In this document: positions 1 through 7,705 of the stretch, one piece after another | Layout of the letters: every line of letters begins with the position of its first letter | How positions within the stretch are numbered: position 1 is the first letter of the stretch | Assembly: GCA_003022945.1 (NCBI GenBank) | Contig: PXRZ01000049.1 | Span: 1 to 45,308 of the forward strand | Direction of reading: 5' to 3' | Length of the DNA: 45,308 nucleotides | Origin: Halobacteriales archaeon QS_8_69_73 | GTDB lineage: Archaea > Halobacteriota > Halobacteria > Halobacteriales > Haloarculaceae | Notes under the pieces: generated by a model | The model's database searches: none | What the model was told of the DNA's origin: nothing | The model's input: the letters and a program-made list of their open reading frames with translations, nothing else | Translations under genes and position numbers: made by a program

Positions 1-182
1 GTGTGCGAACGAATCGCAGAGCGATTCGTTAACGTCCTCAGAACGCTTCGCGTTCTGATGTGCGAACGAGACGCGAAGCGTCTCGTCAACGCCGTAAACA
101 GCGTGGCGTCTCCGACGCCACGGGCAGACGGCGCGAAGCGCCGTCGACGGCGGGATTCCCTCGCTGTATTAGGTGGTACTGG
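1..182. repeat. Array of short inverted repeats (hairpin cluster)
   Basis: At least five short perfect or near-perfect palindromes follow one another: CGAATCGCAGAGCGATTCG, AGAACGCTTCGCGTTCT, GAGACGCGAAGCGTCTC, GTGGCGTCTCCGACGCCAC and GGCGCGAAGCGCC. Loops are often GCGAAGC-like, while stems differ from one hairpin to the next. Reading frames through it are arginine-rich and unlike protein. The style matches the repeats at 1.0-1.4, 2.7-3.05 and 43.8-44.2 kb. It may be the end of a repeat element cut by the window edge. Confidence 0.6.
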
Positions 183-575
183 TCAGTCGGCGGCGTCGCC
201 GCGTCTGTGGACCGACCACCCGCAGTCGGTCGCCTCTTGAAGCCGCTCGTAGAGCCGGCGCAGCCCCGGTGGCTCCGTCGCCGGCAGGACGTGGAACTCG
301 ACGCGACCGTCCCGGACGGCGACCCGGAAGGTGTCGCTGGTGTCGTCGTCGTGGACGAGATACAGCGGCATCGGCAGGTCGAACCAGTCGCCGTAGCGGT
401 AGCCGTCGGCCGACAGCACCGACTCCAGCAGGTCGGCCAGCGCCGCGTCGTCGACGTCGGCCGCCGGGACGAGCCGGAAGACGGACTCGCCCTCGTACTC
501 GACGCCGCCGCGGCGCGGGTAGCGGCGGGTCGGCCGCTGGCGGATGGCGAAGGTCGGCGTCTCCTCGTCGGCCAC
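183..575 (-). CDS. Conserved-looking haloarchaeal hypothetical protein, 130 aa
   Basis: An acidic, GC3-rich frame of 130 residues starting at GTG (575). I do not recognise a named family. It has no membrane segment or signal peptide and looks cytoplasmic. The middle (about residues 30-75) alternates acidic and hydrophobic residues, and the end contains the segment LRRLYERLQEATDCGW, a likely helix. The start is supported by a TATA-like TTTAA about 25 bases upstream, which suggests a leaderless transcript. The gene is flanked by the hairpin cluster downstream and a weak membrane-protein frame upstream, and no operon partner is clear. Confidence 0.75.
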   Translation of the reverse strand: MADEETPTFAIRQRPTRRYPRRGGVEYEGESVFRLVPAADVDDAALADLLESVLSADGYRYGDWFDLPMPLYLVHDDDTSDTFRVAVRDGRVEFHVLPATEPPGLRRLYERLQEATDCGWSVHRRGDAAD

Positions 576-598
576 ACCGTCTGTACGGCCGCATACCG

Positions 599-606
599 CT
601 TAAATA
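599..606 (-). promoter_or_regulatory. TATA-like box for the 130-aa gene
   Basis: On the minus strand the sequence reads GGTATTTAAGCGG, centred about 27 bases before the GTG start. This is the spacing expected of an archaeal TATA box feeding a leaderless mRNA. Confidence 0.5.
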
Positions 607-637
607 CCGGGGCGTCGGGGGTCGACCGGATGGCCGG

Positions 638-1009
638 TCATCCGGCCGCCCCGAAATCGGTCACCCGGTGGATCGACGGTGGCAGCGTCACCGGCGCCAG
701 CAGGGCGAACTCCGGGCCGTCCGGTGAGAGGACCGACAGCGTCACCGAGACGCCGAACGGCGACGGCACGCCGACCGATGGCGCCGACCCGCAGGCCGCA
801 CAGCCGGCCCCCAGCACGCCCAGCACCGCCCCGACCGCGGCCGCCGTCGCCACCCCGGCCAGCAGCGACCGCCGAGTTCGCGTCGTGTCGCCGGCTTCGA
901 GCGGGGCGCATATCGATCCGTCGACCGTGTGTGGGCCGGCGACACCGCCCCACGAGTAGTGGCGTTCAGATGAGTGCCGACCGACGAGCCGGGGTCTGCT
1001 GTCCGTCAA
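638..1009 (-). CDS. Possible small membrane protein with a CxxC motif (start uncertain)
   Basis: The convincing part is one hydrophobic segment (LLAGVATAAAVGAVLGVLG) preceded by an arginine-rich TRTRRS stretch and followed by CAACG and about 45 mostly apolar residues. That suggests an N-in membrane anchor followed by a short tail. The frame stays open to 1186, but its N-terminal part runs into hairpin repeats. No ATG or GTG lies close before the hydrophobic segment; the nearest candidate is a TTG at 1009, used here with little confidence. It could be a gene that has lost its start to the neighbouring repeat. I do not recognise a family with certainty. Confidence 0.35.
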   Translation of the reverse strand: MTDSRPRLVGRHSSERHYSWGGVAGPHTVDGSICAPLEAGDTTRTRRSLLAGVATAAAVGAVLGVLGAGCAACGSAPSVGVPSPFGVSVTLSVLSPDGPEFALLAPVTLPPSIHRVTDFGAAG

Positions 1010-1020
1010 TCGACTCCTGG

Positions 1021-1440
1021 CGGACTGAAAGGGCGAGATGCTCTCGGCGAACCCGGACGTTCGCGGCGCCGTGCGCCGCGAGCTCGGGAGAGCGACGCTC
1101 TCCCGGCGACGCAAGCAGCGAGGGAGCCGCAGGCTCTCTCGGCCCGCTCGCGCGGCAGCACCGCGCGAGGACACTACAGGCCGCATCGCGGCCGAAGCGC
1201 GTCGTTCGGAAGATCTCTAGTCTTCCGTGATCACGAAAATCTCCGATTTTCGGACGACAGCGAGTGCGGGCAGCGAGGCGACGGAGTCGCCTCGAGGCGG
1301 GCGAGCGGGCGGCGAGGCGGCTTCATCGCCTCGAATCCGTGGCGCGTAGCGCCGCGCATAGCCCGCGAGTAGAAGCCGAGAGCGCCGAAGGCTTTCTCCT
1401 ACTTTCCGCTCTCTCGATCCCCTATTCAACCACCCCCACG
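1021..1440. repeat. Hairpin-rich intergenic repeat region
   Basis: About 420 bases of consecutive inverted repeats, for example GGGAGAGCGACGCTCTCCC, GAAAATCTCCGATTTTC and GGCGATGAAGCCGCC-like stems, with no credible gene. The block at about 1198-1281 (CGTCGTTCGGAAG, then TCCGTGAT, ACGAAA, then TTTCGGACGACAGCGAG) recurs at about 43927-44009 with the same order and spacing. Unlike the other two copies I see no GTGTTTAG ends here, so this may be an older or truncated relative. Confidence 0.6.
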
Positions 1441-1453
1441 AGTCTGACGCACA

Positions 1454-1460
1454 TTTATAC
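1454..1460 (+). promoter_or_regulatory. TATA-like box of the RDD gene
   Basis: TTTATAC lies about 27 bases before the ATG at 1484, the spacing of a leaderless haloarchaeal promoter. It is the first AT-rich element after the repeat region. Confidence 0.55.
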
Positions 1461-1483
1461 GACCGCCCGGCCGAGAGACGACC

Positions 1484-1936
1484 ATGACAACCTTCGAGCG
1501 CCCCGCGCCGGACCTGGGGACGGAGGACGACGTCGTCGGAAAGCGCGCGCTCGCCTTCGTCATCGACGTTATCGGCGTCGGTGTTCTCGCGAGCGTCGTG
1601 ACGAACTTCGCGTTTCTGATTTCGGTGCCGCTCGGCACCCTCGCGAGCGGTCTCTCGACGATCGCCTTCTTCGCCTATCTCGCCTACTTCGAGGCCAAAT
1701 ACGGACAGACGGTCGGGAAGATGCTCGCCGACGTCGTCGTCGTCACCGAGGACGGCGACGCCATCGGCTACCGCGAGTCGGCGCTTCGGACACTTCTCCG
1801 GCTCGTCGACATCCTCCCGTTCTTCTATGTCGTCGGGATCGTCGTCATCTACCTCACCGGCCGCCGACAGCGGGTCGGCGACCTGGTTGCCGACACCGTC
1901 GTCGTGCGGGCCAAGGACAAACCCGACCCGCTGTGA
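1484..1936 (+). CDS. RDD family membrane protein
   Basis: A 150-residue protein of the RDD family, small multi-helix membrane proteins with mostly unknown function. Three or four hydrophobic segments lie at about residues 22-44, 48-65 and 110-128. Family hallmarks are the early conserved arginine and aspartate in KRALAFVIDVI, the GQTVGKMLADVVVV segment, and the closing QRVGDLVADTVVV motif. The length is usual for single-domain RDD proteins. The start is the ATG 27 bases after a TATA-like box. The next gene has its own TATA-like box, so the RDD gene is probably monocistronic. A link to transport or ion stress is only inference. Confidence 0.9.
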   Translation: MTTFERPAPDLGTEDDVVGKRALAFVIDVIGVGVLASVVTNFAFLISVPLGTLASGLSTIAFFAYLAYFEAKYGQTVGKMLADVVVVTEDGDAIGYRESALRTLLRLVDILPFFYVVGIVVIYLTGRRQRVGDLVADTVVVRAKDKPDPL

Positions 1937-1999
1937 GCCGGCGCCGGCCGCGTCACGGCGCGTCGGCCACGGCGTCGACGCCGACGCCGAGGTCGTCAC

Positions 2000-2006
2000 T
2001 TATAAC
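2000..2006 (+). promoter_or_regulatory. TATA-like box of the SRAP gene
   Basis: TTATAAC lies about 28 bases before the ATG at 2031, the usual spacing for a leaderless transcript. Confidence 0.5.
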
Positions 2007-2030
2007 GAGCCGGAGAGCCTATCGAGGGGC

Positions 2031-2750
2031 ATGTGCGGCCGATACAGCCTCTTCGCCGACCCGGAGGCCCTCGAGACGCGGTTCGACGCCGAGTTCGCCG
2101 CCGAGTTCCGGCCCCGGTACAATGCGGCCCCGGGCCAGGAGCTGCCCGTCATCACCGGCGCGGAGCCGGACGCCGTCCAGCGGCTGGAGTGGGGGCTGAT
2201 CCCCCGGTGGGCCGACGACGGTGCCGACGGCCACATCAACGCCCGCGCGGGGACGGTCGACGAGAAGCCGGCCTTCCGGCGAGCCTACGCGGGCGACGAC
2301 GATCCGGCGGCCTGCGGGCGGTGTCTCATGCTCGCCGACGGCTTCTACGAGTGGACCGAGACCGCCGACGGAAAGCGACCCTACCGGGTCGCCCTGGAGG
2401 ACGACCGGCCGTTCGCGATGGCCGGGCTGTGGGAGCGGTGGACGCCCGATACCGTCCAGGCCGGCCTCGGCGCCTTCGGGGACGGCGACGGCGGCGGCGG
2501 CGACCCCGATCCCGTCGACACGTTCGCGATACTGACGACGGAGCCGAACGAGGTGGTCGAGCCGCTGCACCACCGGATGGCGGTGGTCCTGGAGCCGGGC
2601 GACGAGGCCGCCTGGCTCGACGGCGGGTCGGTGTCGCTCGAACCGGCGCCGGCCGAGGAGTTCCGCGCCTATCCGGTGTCGACGGCGGTCAACGACCCCG
2701 CGAACGACCGGCCGGAACTCGTCCACGAGGTTGAGGCCGGCAGTGTTTAG
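2031..2750 (+). CDS. SRAP domain protein (YedK/HMCES family)
   Basis: A 239-residue SOS response associated peptidase (SRAP) protein. Bacterial YedK and eukaryotic HMCES form a covalent link through Cys2 to abasic sites in single-stranded DNA and shield them. The sequence starts MCGRYS, so Cys2 becomes N-terminal after Met removal; this also fixes the start. Other family residues are Asn31 (RYNAAPGQ), the HINARAGT motif at 68-75, Glu107 in DGFYEWTE, and the late histidines in PLHHRM. A glycine/aspartate-rich insert at about 145-165 is lineage-specific. The TAG stop lies inside the left end of the repeat at 2743. Confidence 0.93.
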   Translation: MCGRYSLFADPEALETRFDAEFAAEFRPRYNAAPGQELPVITGAEPDAVQRLEWGLIPRWADDGADGHINARAGTVDEKPAFRRAYAGDDDPAACGRCLMLADGFYEWTETADGKRPYRVALEDDRPFAMAGLWERWTPDTVQAGLGAFGDGDGGGGDPDPVDTFAILTTEPNEVVEPLHHRMAVVLEPGDEAAWLDGGSVSLEPAPAEEFRAYPVSTAVNDPANDRPELVHEVEAGSV

Positions 2751-3050
2751 TTAATCCGGAGCAGCGCCCTTCGGCGGTGATGGTGGCGTTTCCGAACGCC
2801 CCCTCCCACTCGCGGGCTGTGCCTCGCTACGCGCGACCTTCGGCCGTGCTTGCGTCGGCTCGCTTCGCTCCGCGGCTCCCTGCGATCGCCGGCAGAGCGT
2901 CGCTCTACCGAGCCCTTGCTCGCTTCACTCGCGAGGACGCCGCTCCGCCTCGAGGCCTCCTCGCTCCGCTCGCTCGGCCTCGCCCCGCGAGCGGTCGGTC
3001 CCGTTCGAGTCCCCGCCCGATATCGGCTGAGTTCTCGCTTGATTAAACAC
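2743..3050. repeat. MITE-like hairpin repeat, copy A (GTGTTTA inverted ends)
   Basis: A 308-bp non-coding element bounded by GTGTTTAG (2743-2750) and TAAACAC (3044-3050), an inverted pair. The inside is a string of palindromes such as TCGCTCGCTTCACTCGCGAG-like stems. The same sequence order appears on the opposite strand at 43782-44241: GTGTTTAG, a GCGGTGAT block, CCGAACGCCCCC, GGCAGAGCGTCGCTCTACCG, then GGCCTCGCC and CGCGAGCGGTCGG. Position identity is partial but runs over most of the length. There is no transposase, so it would have to be moved in trans if mobile. The left end overlaps the SRAP stop codon. Confidence 0.65.
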
Positions 3051-3102
3051 TATCTTGAGATCCGACCGAACACCTAAGCCGCCGGCCGCCGACGGACGAC
3101 CG

Positions 3103-4674
3103 ATGCGTCTCACCGACCGGCTGTCGCGGGGCGACGATCCCGACCTGGCGCCGTTTCTCGACCGGGCGGCCGCCTGGGCGGCCGACCTGCGCTACCGCGA
3201 CCTGCCGGCGTCGGTCCGCCGGGCGGCCGCCGCACAGCTGACCAGCACCGTCGGCGCCGCCGTCTGGAGCCTCTCGCATCCGCTGGGGTCGGGAATCGTG
3301 GCGGCGCTCGACGACGACGGCGAGAAGGCGACGCTCGTCGGCGGCGAGCGACTGTCGCCGGCGGCGGCGGCGCGTGCCAATGCGGCGCTGTCGATGGCGC
3401 TGGACTTCGACGACACGGTGCTCGGCGGCCACACCGGCCACAGCAGCGTCTTCGTGCCGCTGGCGTACGCCGAGGCGACCGGCGCCGACGGCCGGCGCGC
3501 CCTCGTCGCCCAGGTCGCCGCCAACGAGGTGGCCGCGCGGCTGGCCTCGGCGGCCGCGATCGGCCCGTTCCGGGGCCAGCAGACCGCCTACGTCCACGCC
3601 GTCGGCGCCGCCGTCGCCCGCGCGGTCGTCGAGGGCGACGACGCCGGCACGCTCGCTCACGCCCTGGGAGCGGCGCTGCTGCAGCCGCCGTGGCCGCTGG
3701 AGCCGCCGTTTCTCGGCAGCGACGCGAAGGTCTACAGCGCCGCCGATGCCGTCGGGACCGGCCTGTCGGCCGTCGACGCCGCCCGCGCCGGCCTCACCGG
3801 AGCGCCGCGGGTCGCCGAGGCCGACGGCGGCTTCCTGACGGCGTTCGCCGACCGCCCCCTGCCGGAGTTCCTCGGCGGTCTCGGCGAGCGGTGGCACACC
3901 CGCGCGCTGACGGTCAAGCCGGTGCCCGGCTGCGCCTACGTGACGGCGCCGGTGCAGGCTGCCCTGGCGGCCCGCGGCCGGCTCGACCGCGGCCGGACGG
4001 CCGTCGAGCGCGTCGACGTCTACGGCTCGCTGTTCACGACCGAGGTCGACGACCGGGCGGCGCCGTACCTCGACGGCCCGTCGAGCCCCGTCGCGGCGCT
4101 GTCGTTCACCGTCCCGTACAACGTGGCCGTCGCGTTGGCCGACGGCGAGCACACGCCGCGACAGGTGGGCGAGCGGACCGACGACCCGGCCGTCTGGGAG
4201 CTGGCCGATCGGGTCGTCGTCCACCACGACCCTGCCTTCACCGTAGCGGCGCTGGAGTCGGCGGTCCCGGTCGGGGCGATGCTGCGGCGGCTCGGCCCGG
4301 CGGTGCTCGCCTACGCCGCGAAGACGGTCGGCCCGGCGGCGACGCTGCGGCACCTGCCGACGCTGGCGCGGTTCCTCCGGCGGCGGCCGCTGCCGGCGAA
4401 CCTCGGGGCGGCCGACAAGCGGATGGGCGCCCGCGTCGCGGTGACGACGACCGACGGCCGGACCGTCTCGGCGACGGTCGATCACCCCTCGGGGTTCGCC
4501 GGGAAGCCGCCCGGGGAGATCCGGGCGGTCGCCCGCGAGAAGTGCCGGACCGGGCTGGCGGCGGCCGGTCTCGGCGACGCGCGGGCCCGCCGCCGGACGG
4601 ACGACCTGCTGTCGCTTCCGGACGCCGGGACCGTCTCCGTAGCCGGGCTGACCGGCCTGGAGGCGGCCGCATGA
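3103..4674 (+). CDS. MmgE/PrpD family protein
   Basis: A 523-residue member of the MmgE/PrpD superfamily (2-methylcitrate dehydratase and cis-aconitate decarboxylase relatives), usually cytoplasmic lyases acting on tricarboxylic acids. The helical N-terminal domain includes the family's DFDDTVLGGHTGHSSVFVPLA segment at about residues 101-121. The smaller C-terminal domain begins around residue 310. The substrate cannot be told from sequence and no citrate synthase or CoA ligase is adjacent, so a methylcitrate role is not supported by context. The start is the ATG at 3103. The stop overlaps the next gene's ATG by four bases, so the two are probably translationally coupled. Confidence 0.82.
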   Translation: MRLTDRLSRGDDPDLAPFLDRAAAWAADLRYRDLPASVRRAAAAQLTSTVGAAVWSLSHPLGSGIVAALDDDGEKATLVGGERLSPAAAARANAALSMALDFDDTVLGGHTGHSSVFVPLAYAEATGADGRRALVAQVAANEVAARLASAAAIGPFRGQQTAYVHAVGAAVARAVVEGDDAGTLAHALGAALLQPPWPLEPPFLGSDAKVYSAADAVGTGLSAVDAARAGLTGAPRVAEADGGFLTAFADRPLPEFLGGLGERWHTRALTVKPVPGCAYVTAPVQAALAARGRLDRGRTAVERVDVYGSLFTTEVDDRAAPYLDGPSSPVAALSFTVPYNVAVALADGEHTPRQVGERTDDPAVWELADRVVVHHDPAFTVAALESAVPVGAMLRRLGPAVLAYAAKTVGPAATLRHLPTLARFLRRRPLPANLGAADKRMGARVAVTTTDGRTVSATVDHPSGFAGKPPGEIRAVAREKCRTGLAAAGLGDARARRRTDDLLSLPDAGTVSVAGLTGLEAAA

Positions 4675-5582
4675 GGCCGGAGCAGGTCGGCGCCGTCGTC
4701 AACCCGCGGGCCGGCGGCGGCGACGCCGCAAGGATGGTCGCGGCGCTCGCCGATCGGTTCCCGGACGCCGAGGTCGACGCCCGGATCACGACCGGGCCGG
4801 ACGACGTCCCGGCCGTCGCCGTCGAACGGGCCGCCGCAAGCGACCTCCTGGTCGTCGTCGGCGGCGACGGGACGCTCCGGGAGGTCGTCGCGGCGCTGGT
4901 CGACGCCGACGAGGGGGCGCCGCTGTTCGTCGTCCCTGCGGGTCGGGGCAACTCCACGTACCGGCACCTCTACGGCGACGACGACTGGCGGGCGGTCGCC
5001 GCGGGGCTGGCCGACGGCGTCGATCCCCGGCCGCTGGAGGTCGGCCGCATCGAGGCGACGCCAGCCGTCGAGCCGACGTACTTCGTTTTGGGGTTCACGG
5101 CGGGACTGTTCCGAGCAGCCCTCGACGGCGCCGAGCGGCTCCGGCGGCTCCCCGGTCCGGTCGCGTACCTGCTGGCGACGGTCGGCGCCGCGGTCGGTGC
5201 CGACCCGGTGGAAGCCTCGGTGTCGGTCGACGGCGAGGCGCTGTTCGACGGCACGGCGCGGCTGGTGGCCGTCGGCGGCGGCCGCTACCGCGGCGGCGCG
5301 TTCGCGCTACTGCCGTCGTCCCGCCGTGGCGACGGGCGGCTCCACGCCCTGACCGTCGAGCCGGCCGACCTCGGCGGATCGGCGGCGCTCCTCCGGGCGG
5401 CCCGGGCGGGGCGGCTCCCCGACCATCCCGCGGTCGGCTACCGGGTCGGCGAGACGGTGACCGTCGAGTCCGACGGCGGGCTGCCGGTCGAGGTCGACGG
5501 GACGCGGGTCCGGACGGCGCCGACGACCGCCCGGCTGTCGGTCGTCCCCGCGGCGGTCCGGGCGGCGTACCCGCGGGAGTAG
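4671..5582 (+). CDS. Diacylglycerol/lipid kinase family protein (YegS/DagK-like)
   Basis: A 303-residue protein of the DAGK catalytic-domain family, soluble enzymes that phosphorylate lipid or sphingoid-like alcohols with ATP. Motifs are NPRAGGG at 11-17, the nucleotide-binding VVGGDGTLREVV at 62-73 and PAGRGNS at 89-95, which stands where the family usually has a PxGTGN motif. The C-terminal beta-sandwich half ends with the typical EVDGTRV. It overlaps the MmgE/PrpD stop by four bases, so co-expression is likely. A role in archaeal isoprenoid lipid phosphorylation is possible but is inference. Confidence 0.85.
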   Translation: MRPEQVGAVVNPRAGGGDAARMVAALADRFPDAEVDARITTGPDDVPAVAVERAAASDLLVVVGGDGTLREVVAALVDADEGAPLFVVPAGRGNSTYRHLYGDDDWRAVAAGLADGVDPRPLEVGRIEATPAVEPTYFVLGFTAGLFRAALDGAERLRRLPGPVAYLLATVGAAVGADPVEASVSVDGEALFDGTARLVAVGGGRYRGGAFALLPSSRRGDGRLHALTVEPADLGGSAALLRAARAGRLPDHPAVGYRVGETVTVESDGGLPVEVDGTRVRTAPTTARLSVVPAAVRAAYPRE

Positions 5583-5622
5583 CCGCCAGCCGGTCGCCGG
5601 GGCCACGATGGCCGAAAAGAAA

Positions 5623-5629
5623 TTTAACC
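5623..5629 (+). promoter_or_regulatory. TATA-like box with purine-rich BRE-like stretch
   Basis: TTTAACC is preceded by CGAAAAGAAA, resembling a B-recognition element plus TATA box. It lies about 28 bases before the ATG at 5654. Confidence 0.5.
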
Positions 5630-5653
5630 TTTAGCGTGTGAATAACAGTCATA

Positions 5654-6892
5654 ATGTCGCTTGAGCCGGGGTTGCCGACCGTCGACGAGACGACGTCGGA
5701 GATATCGGTCGTCTACGTCGACGACTACCGGGAGCTATGCGAGCTGACGGCCGAGGGACTAGAGCAGGCCAACGGCCGGCTGACCGTCGAGACGACGACG
5801 GAGCCGTCGATCGTCGCCGACCGACTGGAGGAGTTCGACTGCATCGTCGCCGACTACGACATGCCGGAGACGGACGGAATCGAGTTGCTCCGGCGCGTCA
5901 GAACGGTCTCCGAGGACATACCGTTCATTCTCTACACGGGGAAGGGCGACGAGGACATCGCCAGCGAGGCCATCTCGCTGGGCGTCACCGACTACCTCGC
6001 AAAGCGCGGCGGTCCCGAGCGATTCGTCCGGTTGGCCCACCGTATCGAGAACATTGTCGACGCGCGGCGGGCCTCCGCGGAGGTGGCCGCCACGCGAACG
6101 AAGGCCCGGACGGCCGTCGAGCGCGAGCAGCGCCGACTCCGGGCCCTGCTGGAGCACTCCCCGACGGTGACGTGCGTTCTCGACGAGTCGGGCCGGTTCC
6201 GGTATCTCAGCCCGGCCATCGAGGACGTCACCGGCTTCACGCCGCAGGAGCTACAGGGCGAACCCGTTTTCGATTACGTCCACGACGAGGACCGAGAGCG
6301 GGCCGAGCGGGCGTTCTCGCGGCTGCTGGACGCGCCGGGGGAGACCCACGCCGTCGAGTTCCGGTTCGACACGCGGGACGGCGGCTGGCGGCACACCGAG
6401 CTCCGCGGGACGAACCACCTCAATGACCCCGCCGTCGAGGGAATCGTCATCAACGCACGCGACGTCACCGAGCAGAAGCGCATCGACAGGCGGCTCCGCC
6501 GCGAGCGCGAACTGATCGAGCGGCTGTTCGAGGTGACGCCCACGCCGCTGCTGCTGATGGACGGCGACGGCCGCATCCGGCGGCTGAACGACCGGGCGAC
6601 GGAGGTGTTCGACACCGAGCGGTCGACGCTGCAGGGTCACGCACCCGAGGAGTCGTCAGTGTCGTTCCGGGGGGAAAACGGCGAGACCATCGTCGACGGC
6701 GAGGACCTCTGGGAGGTCGTCTCCCACGCCAAGCGGGCCGTCCACGGCGCGGAGTGCGAGGTGTCGCTGCCGAGCGGCGACTACCGTCTGGAGGTCAGCG
6801 CCGCGCCGCTCCCGGAGACCGACGAGCGGTTCGTCGTCGTCGCCGTCGAGACGGTCCAGCCCGCCGAGGCCGGCGCCGATGGCAACACGTAA
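5654..6892 (+). CDS. Response-regulator receiver protein with two PAS domains
   Basis: A 412-residue cytoplasmic signalling protein. An N-terminal receiver domain (about 15-135) has the acidic YVDDY, the phospho-acceptor Asp in CIVADYDMPETDG and the conserved Lys in LAKRG. A coiled linker (about 140-165) follows. PAS domain 1 (about 165-280) contains FRYLSPAIEDVTGF and ends in the DVTEQKR linker. PAS domain 2 (about 285-400) contains LMDGDGRIRRLNDRATEVF. No histidine-kinase ATPase or DNA-binding domain follows, so the output must lie in a partner or in PAS-PAS contacts. It probably receives phosphate from an orphan haloarchaeal kinase. It stands alone, with its own promoter. Confidence 0.88.
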   Translation: MSLEPGLPTVDETTSEISVVYVDDYRELCELTAEGLEQANGRLTVETTTEPSIVADRLEEFDCIVADYDMPETDGIELLRRVRTVSEDIPFILYTGKGDEDIASEAISLGVTDYLAKRGGPERFVRLAHRIENIVDARRASAEVAATRTKARTAVEREQRRLRALLEHSPTVTCVLDESGRFRYLSPAIEDVTGFTPQELQGEPVFDYVHDEDRERAERAFSRLLDAPGETHAVEFRFDTRDGGWRHTELRGTNHLNDPAVEGIVINARDVTEQKRIDRRLRRERELIERLFEVTPTPLLLMDGDGRIRRLNDRATEVFDTERSTLQGHAPEESSVSFRGENGETIVDGEDLWEVVSHAKRAVHGAECEVSLPSGDYRLEVSAAPLPETDERFVVVAVETVQPAEAGADGNT

Positions 6893-6916
6893 GCCGGCGG
6901 CGGCCCCCGCCCCGGC

Positions 6917-7627
6917 ATGAAGCTCGCGCGCGTCGAGACCGACGCCGGCGTTCTCGAAGGCGAGTACGATGCCGACGGCACCGTCCGCACCGACGAGGGT
7001 AGCTTCGCCCCCGAGGAGTACGACCTGCTGCCGCCCTGCGAGCCGTCGGCGTTGTACTGCGTCGGGCGGAACTTCGGCGAGACGATCGAGCAGATGGACT
7101 ACGAGGCGCCCGAGGAGCCGGACTTCTTCATCAAGCCGCCGACCTCGCTGCACCCGCCGGAGACGCCGGTTCCGTACCCGACGTTCTCCGAGGAGCTGAC
7201 CTACGCCGGCGAGCTGGCGGCCGTCATCGGCGAGGAGTGCAGCCACGTCGCCGAGTCGGCAGTCGACGACGTCGTCCGCGGCTACACGGTGCTCAACGAC
7301 CTGGACTGTCTGGACCAGCAGGGCCGGACGGCCCGAAAGGCCTTCGACGCCTCGGGGCCGCTGGGACCGGTCGTCGCGACCGACGTCGACCCCGTCGACC
7401 TGGAGATGGAGACCCACATCAACGGCGAGCGTCGCCAGCACGATACCACCGACAACATGCTCGTCGGACCCCGCGAGGTCGTCGCCTTTCTCTCCGAGCG
7501 GGTCACCCTCCGGCCGGGCGACGTCGTCTCCTTCGGCAGCCCCGCCAACCCGGGCCTGCTGGAGCGGGGCGACGAGATCGAGATCCGCTACGAGGAGGTC
7601 GGAACGCTGCGGAACACCGTCAGATGA
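6917..7627 (+). CDS. Fumarylacetoacetate hydrolase (FAH) family protein
   Basis: A 236-residue FAH-fold protein. The family hydrolyses or decarboxylates beta-diketone acids with a divalent metal held by two Glu of an ExE motif and an Asp. The segment YCVGRNFGETIEQM matches the family's conserved YxxVGxNYxxH region, although His is not at the usual place. The metal region reads TYAGELAAVIG: the second Glu is present, while the usual first Glu is Ala. FDASGPLGPVV and the DVVSFGSPANPG region are typical. I recall the same AGEL spelling in other haloarchaeal homologues, so it may be a clade trait rather than damage. The substrate is unknown. Confidence 0.82.
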   Translation: MKLARVETDAGVLEGEYDADGTVRTDEGSFAPEEYDLLPPCEPSALYCVGRNFGETIEQMDYEAPEEPDFFIKPPTSLHPPETPVPYPTFSEELTYAGELAAVIGEECSHVAESAVDDVVRGYTVLNDLDCLDQQGRTARKAFDASGPLGPVVATDVDPVDLEMETHINGERRQHDTTDNMLVGPREVVAFLSERVTLRPGDVVSFGSPANPGLLERGDEIEIRYEEVGTLRNTVR

Positions 7628-7705
7628 GGCCCGGGAGCCCCGCGACGGTCAGGCGCCCTTCGACGGCCGGCAGTCGGACGACCCGGCGAGAACGACCCGC
7701 AGCGA

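Noticed and set aside
1-182. CRISPR array
   Set aside because: The hairpins differ in sequence, and there are no equal repeats with regular spacers.
2777-3077. Short frames inside the repeat
   Set aside because: They translate palindromic repeat sequence (Ser/Arg/Leu-rich) and are not conserved between repeat copies.
3043-4485. Minus-strand frame of 480 codons
   Set aside because: Shadow of the MmgE/PrpD gene, arginine-rich and without motifs.
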